64,000 bases of DNA, taken from positions 124,001 to 188,000 of the forward strand of contig NZ_CALEJS010000041.1 in NCBI RefSeq assembly GCF_937898475.1. Reading direction: 5' to 3'. Numbering within the stretch: the first letter of the stretch is position 1; the number at the start of each line of letters is the position of its first letter. Positions 9,343-17,184 of the stretch are shown in pieces. The notes under the pieces are model-generated. The model was given only the letters and a program-made list of their open reading frames with translations. It was not told the DNA's origin and did not search any database. The stretch is from an uncultured Chitinophaga sp. GTDB lineage: Bacteria > Bacteroidota > Bacteroidia > Chitinophagales > Chitinophagaceae. The position numbers and the translations under genes are program-made.

Positions 9343-10137
9343 TTAAAATTTAACTCTTGTGGCTATCACGATCAACAATGACAGGGCGGTGGCAAGAATG
9401 GATAACCTTCTCACACGTGCCATATCAGTACTGGCTACCTTCGCCTTATTAGGCTCCACATAAACCACATCTCCCTGGTGTAAATAGAAATAGGGAGAAG
9501 TAAATATGTTGCTGTTGTTCAGGTTAAAGCGTACAAATTCCTTCTTTCCGTTATTATCTCTTATCAGCATTACGTTTTCCCGCTTACCGAAAATGGTGAG
9601 ATCGCCGGCAATGCCGATGGCATCGAGCAGGGTTACCTTCTCGCTGGGCATTACATAGGTAGAGGGGCGGGCTACCTCGCCCAGTACAGTGATCTTGAAA
9701 TTGGCAAACCTGACGGTGACGACGGGATCTTTGTAGTATTCAGCGGCTTTTGTCCTGATCTCGTCCCTGATGGCGTCTGTAGTTTTACCGCTGACCATCA
9801 CCTTGCCGATGAGCGGCAGGATCACGTAGCCTTCTTTGTCTACCAGGTAGCCGGATACGTTAATCGCGGTGGGATTGCCGGCTACCCCGGCGGTGGCCCC
9901 GATGGTGGGCCAGGTGTTGGTGTTTTGCTGACTTAATAAGGCGGTAGTGGCAGGATCCAGCGTCTGGATGGATACCTGCAAAATATCATCCGGCTGAATA
10001 ACCGGTGTATTATATGCAGACATTTCTACCATCTTTTGCCTTAATGTATCCGGTACATCCTGGAAATAGGTGACATTCTTCGGTGCTGCACAGGATGAAA
10101 GCAGCAAAATGAAAATACCCAAACGGAAATTGCTCAT
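9343..10137 (-). CDS. Wza-like polysaccharide export lipoprotein
   Basis: Outer-membrane polysaccharide export protein of the Wza/BexD/CtrA family. The 264-residue protein starts with a lipoprotein signal ending LLLSSC, with Cys16 as lipid-attachment site. It then has the Poly_export domain (PDDILQVSIQTLDP; GYLVDKEGYVILPLIGKVMVSG) and an SLBB domain (ITVLGEVARPSTYVMPSEKV; LLDAIGIAGDL). The C-terminus has a hydrophobic segment, LSILATALSLLIVIAT, as common in Bacteroidota members of this family. At 264 residues it is shorter than E. coli Wza (about 380), with one SLBB repeat. It sits 7 bp after the WbpM-like gene and directly before the Wzc-like kinase, its usual partner. Confidence 0.92.
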   Translation of the reverse strand: MSNFRLGIFILLLSSCAAPKNVTYFQDVPDTLRQKMVEMSAYNTPVIQPDDILQVSIQTLDPATTALLSQQNTNTWPTIGATAGVAGNPTAINVSGYLVDKEGYVILPLIGKVMVSGKTTDAIRDEIRTKAAEYYKDPVVTVRFANFKITVLGEVARPSTYVMPSEKVTLLDAIGIAGDLTIFGKRENVMLIRDNNGKKEFVRFNLNNSNIFTSPYFYLHQGDVVYVEPNKAKVASTDMARVRRLSILATALSLLIVIATRVKF

Positions 10138-10144
10138 ATTTTAA

Positions 10145-12076
10145 TTACATTCTGATTTTGTCCTTATCTAACTGCTCGAAAGCAGAATTCTTGCTGATAA
10201 ACTCTGGCACCAGTTTTTTCATGAGCGCAACCGTAGGCGTTATATAATGCTTATGCGCGGCATTGATCAATTGTTTGATACTTTCTTCAACTTCAACGAA
10301 ATCGTATTCGCGCACGCTGGCGATTAATATTTTCTCGTGATAGGTGGGCATTGTATTTTCAGCGGTATTCAGTAATTCTTCATACAATTTTTCACCAGGA
10401 CGCAGCCCTGTATAGATCACTTGTATATCCCTGCCCGGTTCCCTGCCGCTCATGCGAATCATCTTTTTGGCCAGGTCTGCTATCCTCACCGGCCTTCCCA
10501 TATCAAACACAAAGATCTCTCCGCCCTGGCCCATGGCGCCGGCTTCAAGTACCAGCTGGCAGGCCTCGGGGATGGTCATAAAATAGCGGGTAATATCGGG
10601 ATGGGTAACGGTCAGCGGGCCCCCGTGTTCCAGCTGCTTTTTAAAGCGTGGTATAACAGAGCCGTTAGAGCCCAGCACATTGCCGAAACGCGTGGTAATA
10701 AAACGGGTAGGCGGGGTTTCTCCGGCAGCGCCCATTTTCTGATAGCGCTCTTTTATATAATGGTTATAAGACTGGGTGAATATTTCAGCGATCCTTTTGG
10801 ATGCGCCCATTACATTGGTGGGATTTACGGCCTTGTCTGTAGAGATCATCACAAACTTTTCCACTTCATACTCTACAGACAGTTCTGCCAGGATCTTCGT
10901 GCCCAGCACATTATTCAGCACAGCGATGGAGGGGTTCTTCTCCATCATGGGCACGTGCTTATAGGCTGCCGCGTGGTAGACCACGGCGGGGGCATATATT
11001 TCGAAGAGCTGGCGCATACGCTCCCGGTCGCATACGTTACCGATGAAGGGCACCACCGGTACATCCGGTATCTTCTCTGATATCTCCAGCTCCAGTTCAT
11101 GCAGTGGGGATTCTGCCTTATCGCACAATATGATGGCGGCAGGATTATGCAGTACCAGCTGCCTTACCAGCTCACTGCCAATAGAACCGGCTGCCCCTGT
11201 TACCAATACAGATCTTCCCTGCAGCTCTTCGGCCACCTTCCTGTTCTGTATATGAATAACAGAGCGGTCCAGCAGGTCTTCAATGTTCACATCTTTCAGC
11301 TGGTTATTGCTCCAGCCGCTGCTGATCCACTTTTCTACAGGCGGCACTTTCTGCACGCGGATGTTCAGCGCCACGCATTGCTCTACCAGTTCATTCAACA
11401 TGCAGGCGTCTATCTGCTCATCTGCTATGATGAGCAGGCGGATACGCTCCTGCCGCGCCAGCTTCTGCAGCGAAGCATTATTAAAGGCGTAAACAGGCAG
11501 CCCCTCCAGGCGTTTACCCGTATGCGGTCCTTTATTTTCCAGGAAGGCCACTACCTTAATATTAACATTATCGTCCTCACTGATCACTTTACGTAAGGTG
11601 AGGCCGGAGTGGCCGGTGTTGTAGATAGCGGCCCTGATCTTGTTCTCATTGCTATAGCGCCAGTAGATGCGGAAGAACCACTTCACGATCAGCCGATAGG
11701 ACAGCCAGATAAAAATGCTGATGAAATAATTGATGAAGATAACAGACAACGGGAAGATATCGCCGTTGCTGCGAAACACGCCGGAGGCGTTCACAATATA
11801 ATATACTACTGCGCATGCAAGGCTGAGGCCTGAAATACGGCCCACATCAGCCACACTGGTATAGCGAACTATACCCTTGTATGTGCGGAACAGTAATGAA
11901 AGCAGCAGTGTAACGCTTAGCACCACACTGAGAATAGGAACCAGGGGATAACGCCCGAATGCTTCGAGGTCAAAATTCAATCGCAGCAGCAGCGCGAGAT
12001 ACATTGCTATGCTGGCGCAACCAAGGTCTAACAACAATATAAGCCATGAGGGGGTTATCCAAGATCGTCTAATCAT
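10145..12076 (-). CDS. WbpM/CapD-like nucleotide-sugar 4,6-dehydratase (membrane SDR)
   Basis: Membrane-anchored dehydratase that converts UDP-GlcNAc (or a related sugar) to its 4-keto-6-deoxy derivative, the entry to many amino-deoxy sugars. Residues about 10-115 hold four hydrophobic segments; about 145-265 is a CoA-binding-like Rossmann part; the SDR domain starts at VLVTGAAGSIGSELV (about 291). ISTDKAVNPTNVMGASKR shows the MxxxK variant of the SDR YxxxK site, which is normal for the WbpM/FlaA1/PglF group. TTRFGNVLGSNGSVIPRF and GLRPGEKLYEELL are also family-typical. At 643 residues it has the full length of WbpM. It is the first gene of the polysaccharide operon. Confidence 0.92.
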   Translation of the reverse strand: MIRRSWITPSWLILLLDLGCASIAMYLALLLRLNFDLEAFGRYPLVPILSVVLSVTLLLSLLFRTYKGIVRYTSVADVGRISGLSLACAVVYYIVNASGVFRSNGDIFPLSVIFINYFISIFIWLSYRLIVKWFFRIYWRYSNENKIRAAIYNTGHSGLTLRKVISEDDNVNIKVVAFLENKGPHTGKRLEGLPVYAFNNASLQKLARQERIRLLIIADEQIDACMLNELVEQCVALNIRVQKVPPVEKWISSGWSNNQLKDVNIEDLLDRSVIHIQNRKVAEELQGRSVLVTGAAGSIGSELVRQLVLHNPAAIILCDKAESPLHELELEISEKIPDVPVVPFIGNVCDRERMRQLFEIYAPAVVYHAAAYKHVPMMEKNPSIAVLNNVLGTKILAELSVEYEVEKFVMISTDKAVNPTNVMGASKRIAEIFTQSYNHYIKERYQKMGAAGETPPTRFITTRFGNVLGSNGSVIPRFKKQLEHGGPLTVTHPDITRYFMTIPEACQLVLEAGAMGQGGEIFVFDMGRPVRIADLAKKMIRMSGREPGRDIQVIYTGLRPGEKLYEELLNTAENTMPTYHEKILIASVREYDFVEVEESIKQLINAAHKHYITPTVALMKKLVPEFISKNSAFEQLDKDKIRM

Positions 12077-12769
12077 TGGTTACTTGTAGATAAGGTTAAA
12101 ACTAGATTTACATTAATGTTTATTCATCAACATGCATTCATCGCTGATGGTGTTTTTCAATAAAAATCCAATAAGAAGCCTGAAGTTTACCTTGTATCAG
12201 CTTTTGTTCAGTTCGCTTAGTTTTGCTTGCCATCCTGTAGTCTTTCCCGCTAAACGCTTCATACATGTGGAATCTCGTGGAATTGCGGGTTACCGTTCTA
12301 ATGATCCGGATCAGGCAGTAAAATTACATTAATTAGGTATCAAAATTCATACCTCTTTTTAATCAAGTGATTTAAAGTCTAATATTTAATGAAAGGATCA
12401 AACGCACATTCCCGCATCGCATCAAAAGATTATGGCGTTGCGCAAAGTTTTACGCTAACGTGGAATGGTCAAAAAACGTGTTGTCAATTATACTTAAAGT
12501 GTGGTGGTTCTTCGGCAGGAATAGTCAAAAGTATCAGTGCAACGTTGGCGAGAGGCGCCTGCTAAAACTTACCGTCACATGCTATCAGGTTATTAGTAAG
12601 CCAGACGCTCTGTTATTGTATAACAAGTTAAGTATTTTTTTGTTTCCAACAATAAATAAAATAAATACCGCTATATATAGCCGATAGCTATATATTACAG
12701 CAGTCACAGCCATTTGCGGAAGCATTACAGGATTGTGAATATGAAAATTAAAAATACTATATTTCGAAT
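12077..12769. other. 693-bp intergenic region between divergent polysaccharide operon and GntR gene
   Basis: No gene is called here. The stretch is AT-rich and must contain the promoters of the polysaccharide operon (leftward) and of the GntR gene (rightward). Fragments resembling the Bacteroidota -7 element exist (for example CAAAAGTA at 12526-12533, which reads TACTTTTG on the minus strand), but none has a matching TTTG at 19-21 bp. A 66-codon open frame at 12132-12332 has a hydrophobic start but no recognisable similarity. No tRNA, terminator or repeat was found. Confidence 0.5.
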
Positions 12770-13789
12770 ATGAAACCGCTGCATATAGATACCAACAGTA
12801 AAGTGCCGGTGTACCTGCAGATCGTTGATTCCATCATGGCTGCGGTACGTGATGGCGATCTGCGAAGGGACGAGCAGATACCTTCTATTAATGAGTTCAG
12901 CGAACAATACCTTCTTTCCAGGGGAACAGTTGAAAAGGCGTACAAAGAGCTGCGCGACAAAAAGGTGATCCTGTCTGTTAAAGGTAAGGGATACTTCATT
13001 TACCGTACCGATATCAATATGCCCTTGCGGGTGCTGCTGCTGTTCAATAAGATCAGTAATTATAAGAAACAGTTATATAACGCTTTTGTAAAGACCCTGG
13101 GCGAAGGTGTGTTCGTAGACCTTCATATACACCATAGTAATGTACAGCTGTTTGACAGCCTTATCAGTAACAACCTGGGAGACTACGACCACTATGTGAT
13201 CATGCCGCATTTCTATGAGCAGCCGGAGAAAGTGCTGCAGATCATCCGCCAGATCCCTCCTTCACAATTATTACTGCTGGATAAAGACCTGCCGGAGATC
13301 AACGGTAAGCACGCCGCCGTGTACCAGAACTTTGAAAAGGATATTTACGAGGCGCTCTACGAGGCGCTGCCTTCCTTAAAGAAGTATAGTAGCCTGGTGT
13401 TTGTAAACCCCAGCAGCATAGTGCCCTACCCGCCCGAGATCAGGAAGGGCTTCCAGTACTTCTGCCGCATGCACGATTTTGATTTTTCCGTCACTGAGGG
13501 CATTGAAATGAATGCACCGGTGAAAGCGGGACAAGCCTATATAGTAATAGAAGAGACCGATCTGGTGAACCTGGTAAAGATCTGCCGCCAGAATAAGCTA
13601 ACCATCGGGAAGGAAGTAGGAATTGTGTCCTATAATGAAACGCCGTTGAAAGAGATCCTGCTGGACGGCATTACGGTGATCTCTACCGATCACGAGCAGA
13701 TGGGCATCACGGCAGCACAGATGATCCTGGAGAAAAGCACGGAAAGGGTGAAGAACCCGTTTAAGCTGATTTTAAGAAGATCGCTTTGA
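12770..13789 (+). CDS. GntR family transcriptional regulator with sugar-binding-like C-terminus
   Basis: 339-residue regulator. Residues about 1-75 form the GntR winged helix: VPVYLQIVDSIMAAV, LRRDEQIPSINEFSEQY, LSRGTVEKAYKELRDK, SVKGKGYFI. The rest resembles a LacI/periplasmic-binding-protein fold (DYDHYVIMPHF, SSLVFVNPSS, VGIVSYNETPLKEIL, STDHEQMGITAAQMIL), which in known Bacteroidota GntR regulators senses a sugar. It points toward the rhamnose operon's last gene, rhaM, which is convergent 40 bp away, so it is the natural candidate for the rhamnose regulator; this is inferred from position only. No operator was identified. The ATG at 12770 is the only sensible start. Confidence 0.88.
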   Translation: MKPLHIDTNSKVPVYLQIVDSIMAAVRDGDLRRDEQIPSINEFSEQYLLSRGTVEKAYKELRDKKVILSVKGKGYFIYRTDINMPLRVLLLFNKISNYKKQLYNAFVKTLGEGVFVDLHIHHSNVQLFDSLISNNLGDYDHYVIMPHFYEQPEKVLQIIRQIPPSQLLLLDKDLPEINGKHAAVYQNFEKDIYEALYEALPSLKKYSSLVFVNPSSIVPYPPEIRKGFQYFCRMHDFDFSVTEGIEMNAPVKAGQAYIVIEETDLVNLVKICRQNKLTIGKEVGIVSYNETPLKEILLDGITVISTDHEQMGITAAQMILEKSTERVKNPFKLILRRSL

Positions 13790-13795
13790 ATTGCT

Positions 13796-13827
13796 ATTGG
13801 CTGTTGGGTATTAGCTATTGGGGATTG
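13796..13827. repeat. Short single-arm word repeat (gctattgg type)
   Basis: The 40 bp between the convergent GntR and rhaM genes consist of variants of one word: gctattgg, ctgttggg, tattagctattgggg. It resembles one arm of the longer word-type inverted repeats elsewhere in the window (the xylA upstream repeat uses the same words: gctgttggc, gctatcagc, ccaatagct). No facing arm is present here. Confidence 0.4.
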
Positions 13828-13829
13828 AG

Positions 13830-14141
13830 TCAGGGCATATAGAAGAGTTCTTCCAGGGAATGGCTGAGGGGTGAATTGTCGGGGTTTGTTTCCATAATAT
13901 CTGCCATATAGGCCCACCAGCGCTGTACAACAGGGTTAGTCCCCAGGTCCTGAGACGACCCTTGCCCCGATTGTTCCTGGACAGCAAAAAGCGTATGGGT
14001 GGATTCATCCAGGAAAATACTGTAGTTACCTATACCACTGTCCTTTAATAACTGCTGCAATTCGGGCCAGATAGCGGCATGGCGTTTCCGGTACTCTTCC
14101 TTATAACCGGGTTTCAGGTACATTTTGAAGGCTGTTCGCAT
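13830..14141 (-). CDS. rhaM: L-rhamnose mutarotase
   Basis: Small cytosolic enzyme (103 residues, the family's usual length) that interconverts the anomers of L-rhamnose and so feeds the isomerase. Seen: FKMYLKPGYKEEYRKRHAAIWPELQQLL with family-typical Tyr and His (split here as YRKRHAAIWPEL, residues 17-28), GIGNYSIFLDE, LFAVQEQS, and a C-terminal VVQRWWAYMADIMETN containing the conserved tryptophan pair. It is the last gene of the rhamnose operon, after lutC and a 126-bp spacer filled by a word-type inverted repeat. Family and context agree, so the call is firm. Confidence 0.93.
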   Translation of the reverse strand: MRTAFKMYLKPGYKEEYRKRHAAIWPELQQLLKDSGIGNYSIFLDESTHTLFAVQEQSGQGSSQDLGTNPVVQRWWAYMADIMETNPDNSPLSHSLEELFYMP

Positions 14142-14150
14142 GAGCGTCTA

Positions 14151-14277
14151 AAGGTTTGACGTTTGAAGTTTGAAGTTTGAGGTTTGAGGTTCGTTGGAGG
14201 TTCCACGATCATAACTAATGGCCTTGCCGCTAATTAATAACCTTAAACTTTTAACGAACCTCAAACCTCAAACTATT
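14151..14277. repeat. Word-type inverted repeat, copy 1 of the lut pair
   Basis: Left arm 14151-14195 is built from gtttgaag/gtttgagg words; right arm 14239-14277 carries the complement (cctcaaacctcaaac). The core 14189-14259, from gttcgttgg to ttaacgaac, is about 94% identical (4 differences in 71 positions by eye) to 16271-16341 upstream of lutB. The right arm overlaps the lutC 3' end: the lutC codon GTT and stop TGA (14268-14273) are the first six bases of the arm word GTTTGAGG. Confidence 0.8.
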
Positions 14278-14858
14278 ATTATGGTAAGGCTTTTAGCCCC
14301 ATGTGCGCCCAACACGAGCGATTGTTCTATGTCGGCTGTTTTGGACGGCCCCGCAATGAATACGCCAAAACCGCTGCGCAGGTCTCCTATAACATTATAG
14401 GCGTGGTGCATGGTAGGCAGGATGGTATCCGCCTGCAGTACAACAGCCAGGTGCTGAGCAATGAAGGGCAGCACCCGTACCTGTAGGGCGGCTTCGGTGA
14501 GCCACAGCGCCCCGTTCTCTGCTACCCCCAGTTGTGCCCGTACAATGGCCAGGTCTACGTGCTGCAGCTGGCGGCCGTCGCCCTCTTTCCAGTTAACGGG
14601 GGCATTCGGGCACCAGGCTGCTATAGCGGGATCGGCGGACACGATCAGGGGCATATCACTGAAGTACTCCTTTAATAAGGCTGGTATTTCGGCTTCACTG
14701 CTGATGGTGATCACCCGGCTGCCCATGGTTTCGGCTACCTTGCGGAAGGCCTCCACCCCTGCAGTACCGGGAGCCGCAAAACCATCCAGGTCTGGCAAAG
14801 CGGAGGCTGCGGGCTGATTGGCCTTTACGGCGGCCAGTATCTGGTCTCTGCTGTTCAT
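14268..14858 (-). CDS. lutC: LutC-like LUD-domain subunit of L-lactate oxidation enzyme
   Basis: LUD (YkgG/LutC) domain subunit of the LutABC iron-sulfur L-lactate dehydrogenase, which oxidises L-lactate to pyruvate in the cytoplasm. 196 residues. Seen: LTEAALQVRVLPFIAQHLAVVLQADTI with the family's GALWLTEAA and FIAQHLAVV segments, and the C-terminal FIAGPSKTADIEQSLVLGAHG typical of LUD proteins. Its start abuts the stop of lutB (14858/14859). The stop codon lies inside an inverted repeat, so the last residues (TIIIV) may have been altered by repeat insertion. Role in rhamnose use inferred from operon membership. Confidence 0.9.
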   Translation of the reverse strand: MNSRDQILAAVKANQPAASALPDLDGFAAPGTAGVEAFRKVAETMGSRVITISSEAEIPALLKEYFSDMPLIVSADPAIAAWCPNAPVNWKEGDGRQLQHVDLAIVRAQLGVAENGALWLTEAALQVRVLPFIAQHLAVVLQADTILPTMHHAYNVIGDLRSGFGVFIAGPSKTADIEQSLVLGAHGAKSLTIIIV

Positions 14859-16232
14859 TTATCGGTTCTTTTTATACCACGCTGCAAAAGATGTTGCAGG
14901 CGGCTCAGGTAATTCTCTTTGTTTGTACCAGGGATTGAAACGATTGTTGATCAACCCGGGCATGGTGCGCAACAGCCACCTGGCCGCTTTACCGGCAAAG
15001 CGGTAACGCCCCGGACTGGATAACACGGCGGCCATCAGCTTCATACCGGCTGCCTTGGAAGCGGGGGCCTGTCCTTCTTCGGTGATCACCTGCCGCCATT
15101 TATACAGCTGCTGGTGAATGTCTATCTTCACCGGGCATACATTGGAGCAGGAGCCGCATAAGGTAGAGGCAAAAGGCAGGTCGGCATACTGCTTCATATC
15201 CAGGTTGGGCGCAAGTATGGCGCCAATGGGCCCGGCAATGGCGTTATGATAGCTATGCCCTCCGCTGCGGCGGTACACGGGGCAGGTATTCATACAGGCC
15301 CCGCAACGGATACATTTCAATGAATTGCGGAAATCTGCACGGCCCAGCTGACGGCTGCGGCCATTATCCACCAGCACAATATGCAGCTGCTGCCCCGGTT
15401 TGGGTTTGCTGAAATGACTGCTATAGGTAGTGATAGGCTGCCCGGTGGCGCTACGGGCCAGGAGGCGTAAAAACACGCCCAGGTGCTTACGCTGCGGCAC
15501 CAGCTTTTCAATGCCCATACAGGCGATGTGCATATCTGCCAGGTGAGCGCCCATATCTGCATTCCCCTCGTTGGTACATACCACCATCTCACCTGTTTCA
15601 GCTACCGCGAAATTGACGCCGGTGATGGCCACCCTTGACTGCAGGAATTCTGTACGCAGGTGGGTCCTGGCGGCGGCCGTCAGGAACTGCGGATCTGCAT
15701 TACCGGCGGGCGTTCCCAGGTGCTCGTGGAACAGTTCTCCTATCTCTTCTTTCTTCTTATGTATACAGGGCAGTACAATGTGGCTGGGCGGTTCTTTTGC
15801 CAGCTGCACAATGCGCTCACCCAGGTCTGTATCGATCACCTCAATGCCGTTCTCCGCCAGATAAGGGTTCAGGTGGCATTCTTCCGTCAGCATGGACTTG
15901 CTTTTCACAATCCTCTTCACGCCCTGCTGCTGCAACAGCTGCAGCACAATGCGGTTGTGCTCAGCTGCATTGGCGGCCCAGTGTACCGCAGCGCCGTTGG
16001 CTATCGCATTCCGTTCAAACTCCAGCAGGTATTCATGCAGGTTGCCGAGCACATTATGTTTGATGGCAGAAGCCGCATCACGCAGCGCTTCCCATTCGGG
16101 CAGGCTCCAGGCCATCCTGTCGCGCTTTTGCCGTACCCACCAGAGCGTTTCATCATGCCAGTTTACCCGCGGCTCATTGGCGTTGAATTGTGCGGCAAGT
16201 ACAGCGTGGTCTTTTAAATCAGGTGTGTGCAT
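14859..16232 (-). CDS. lutB: LutB-like iron-sulfur subunit of L-lactate oxidation enzyme
   Basis: 457-residue subunit combining a LUD domain with two ferredoxin-type [4Fe-4S] sites. Seen: TGVNFAVAETGEMVVCTNEGN (split as FAVAETGEMVVCTNEGN), CIRCGACMNTCPVYR and CGSCSNVCPVKIDIHQQLYKWR. I set the start at ATG 16232 (MHTPDLKDHAVLAAQF); the frame stays open upstream to 16346, but that extension translates an inverted repeat and gives non-protein-like residues. Partner genes lutA and lutC flank it. Member of the LldF/LutB family by motif order and length. Confidence 0.92.
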   Translation of the reverse strand: MHTPDLKDHAVLAAQFNANEPRVNWHDETLWWVRQKRDRMAWSLPEWEALRDAASAIKHNVLGNLHEYLLEFERNAIANGAAVHWAANAAEHNRIVLQLLQQQGVKRIVKSKSMLTEECHLNPYLAENGIEVIDTDLGERIVQLAKEPPSHIVLPCIHKKKEEIGELFHEHLGTPAGNADPQFLTAAARTHLRTEFLQSRVAITGVNFAVAETGEMVVCTNEGNADMGAHLADMHIACMGIEKLVPQRKHLGVFLRLLARSATGQPITTYSSHFSKPKPGQQLHIVLVDNGRSRQLGRADFRNSLKCIRCGACMNTCPVYRRSGGHSYHNAIAGPIGAILAPNLDMKQYADLPFASTLCGSCSNVCPVKIDIHQQLYKWRQVITEEGQAPASKAAGMKLMAAVLSSPGRYRFAGKAARWLLRTMPGLINNRFNPWYKQRELPEPPATSFAAWYKKNR

Positions 16233-16248
16233 ATGATTCTTGTCTGGA

Positions 16249-16366
16249 CGTTTGAGGTTTGAGGTTTGAAGTTCGTTGGATGTTCCAGGATCATAACTAA
16301 TGGCCTTGCCGCTAATTAATATCCTCAAACTTTTAACGAACTTCAAACCTCAAACTTCAAACCTCG
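16249..16366. repeat. Word-type inverted repeat, copy 2 of the lut pair
   Basis: Located between lutA (stop at 16357) and lutB (start 16232). Left arm 16249-16279 has words gtttgagg/gtttgaag; right arm 16323-16366 has the complement. Core 16271-16341 matches the copy at 14189-14259 with about four differences. The right arm provides the lutA stop: the end of lutA reads AGC GAG GTT TGA, the last six bases being an arm word. Confidence 0.8.
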
Positions 16367-17094
16367 CTATTTAGTATCTCTGCGATATGTAAAACTTTCA
16401 CGTTGCTTTTTTGTCTGCGCAGGATGCCTTCCATGTGCATAAGGCAGCTTACATCGTTGCCGGTGATATATTCGGCGCCGTTATGGATATGATCTGCTAC
16501 GCGGTCTTTTCCCATCTTTACAGATACCGCTTCCTCGAATACGCAGAAGGTACCGCCAAAGCCGCAGCATTCGTCTGCCCGGTTCAGGGTCACCAGTTCC
16601 AGGCCGTCTACCATCTGCAGCAGCTGCTGCGGTTTGGAGAAGGCAGGCCCCACCAGTTCGGTCATCTGCGATACATGCAGGCCGCGTTGCCCGTGGCAGG
16701 ATTGATGAATGCCTACCTTGTGCGGAAACTTTGCGGAGAGGCGCTCCACCTTCAGGATATCAGTGAGGAATTCGGACAACTCGTATATGTGCTCCCGTAT
16801 GTGGGTGGCGGCGGTCTCTTTATCCGTTACATGCAGGTGATCTTTCACATGCAGCACACAGCTGCCCGAGGGCGCCACGATATAGTCAAAATCAGCGAAA
16901 TTGTTTACAAAAAGCCGGTTGCAGCCGTCTGTGAGATGCTCAAAACCAGAATTGGCCATGGGTTGCCCGCAGCAGGTCTGCCCGGTAGGATAGCCCACTT
17001 CGCAACCCAGTTTTTCCAGTAACTGTAATGTAGCAATGCCTACCTGTGGATAAAACTGATCGATGTAGCATGGAATAAACAATCCCACTTTCAT
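16357..17094 (-). CDS. lutA: LutA-like (Fe-S)-binding subunit of L-lactate oxidation enzyme
   Basis: 245-residue protein with two CCG (DUF224) domains that bind [4Fe-4S] clusters, as in LutA/YkgE/GlpC-type oxidoreductase subunits. Seen: VGLFIPCYIDQFYPQVG (residues 3-19), GYPTGQTCCGQPMANSG (CCG site 1), HQSCHGQRGL, and ADECCGFGGTFCVFEEAVS (CCG site 2). It is followed by lutB and lutC and preceded, 90 bp upstream, by the sugar kinase. With these it would oxidise the L-lactate produced from rhamnose-derived lactaldehyde. Start ATG at 17094. Confidence 0.92.
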   Translation of the reverse strand: MKVGLFIPCYIDQFYPQVGIATLQLLEKLGCEVGYPTGQTCCGQPMANSGFEHLTDGCNRLFVNNFADFDYIVAPSGSCVLHVKDHLHVTDKETAATHIREHIYELSEFLTDILKVERLSAKFPHKVGIHQSCHGQRGLHVSQMTELVGPAFSKPQQLLQMVDGLELVTLNRADECCGFGGTFCVFEEAVSVKMGKDRVADHIHNGAEYITGNDVSCLMHMEGILRRQKSNVKVLHIAEILNSEV

Positions 17095-17184
17095 AATACA
17101 TATGGTTTAAGCGGAAGGAAAGGTATAACGCAGGCGGCTGACTGAATTATGTTTTCTTGCCTTTTATTACCGCTTTTTTGCTTT

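Noticed and set aside
12132..12332. 66-codon plus-strand frame in the 693-bp spacer
   Set aside because: No recognisable domain, no promoter match, and AT-rich composition; likely chance.
12732..12765. ATTG-N22-TATATTTC upstream of the GntR gene as promoter
   Set aside because: Spacer is too long and the start site would fall on the ATG; leaderless transcription is possible but unsupported.
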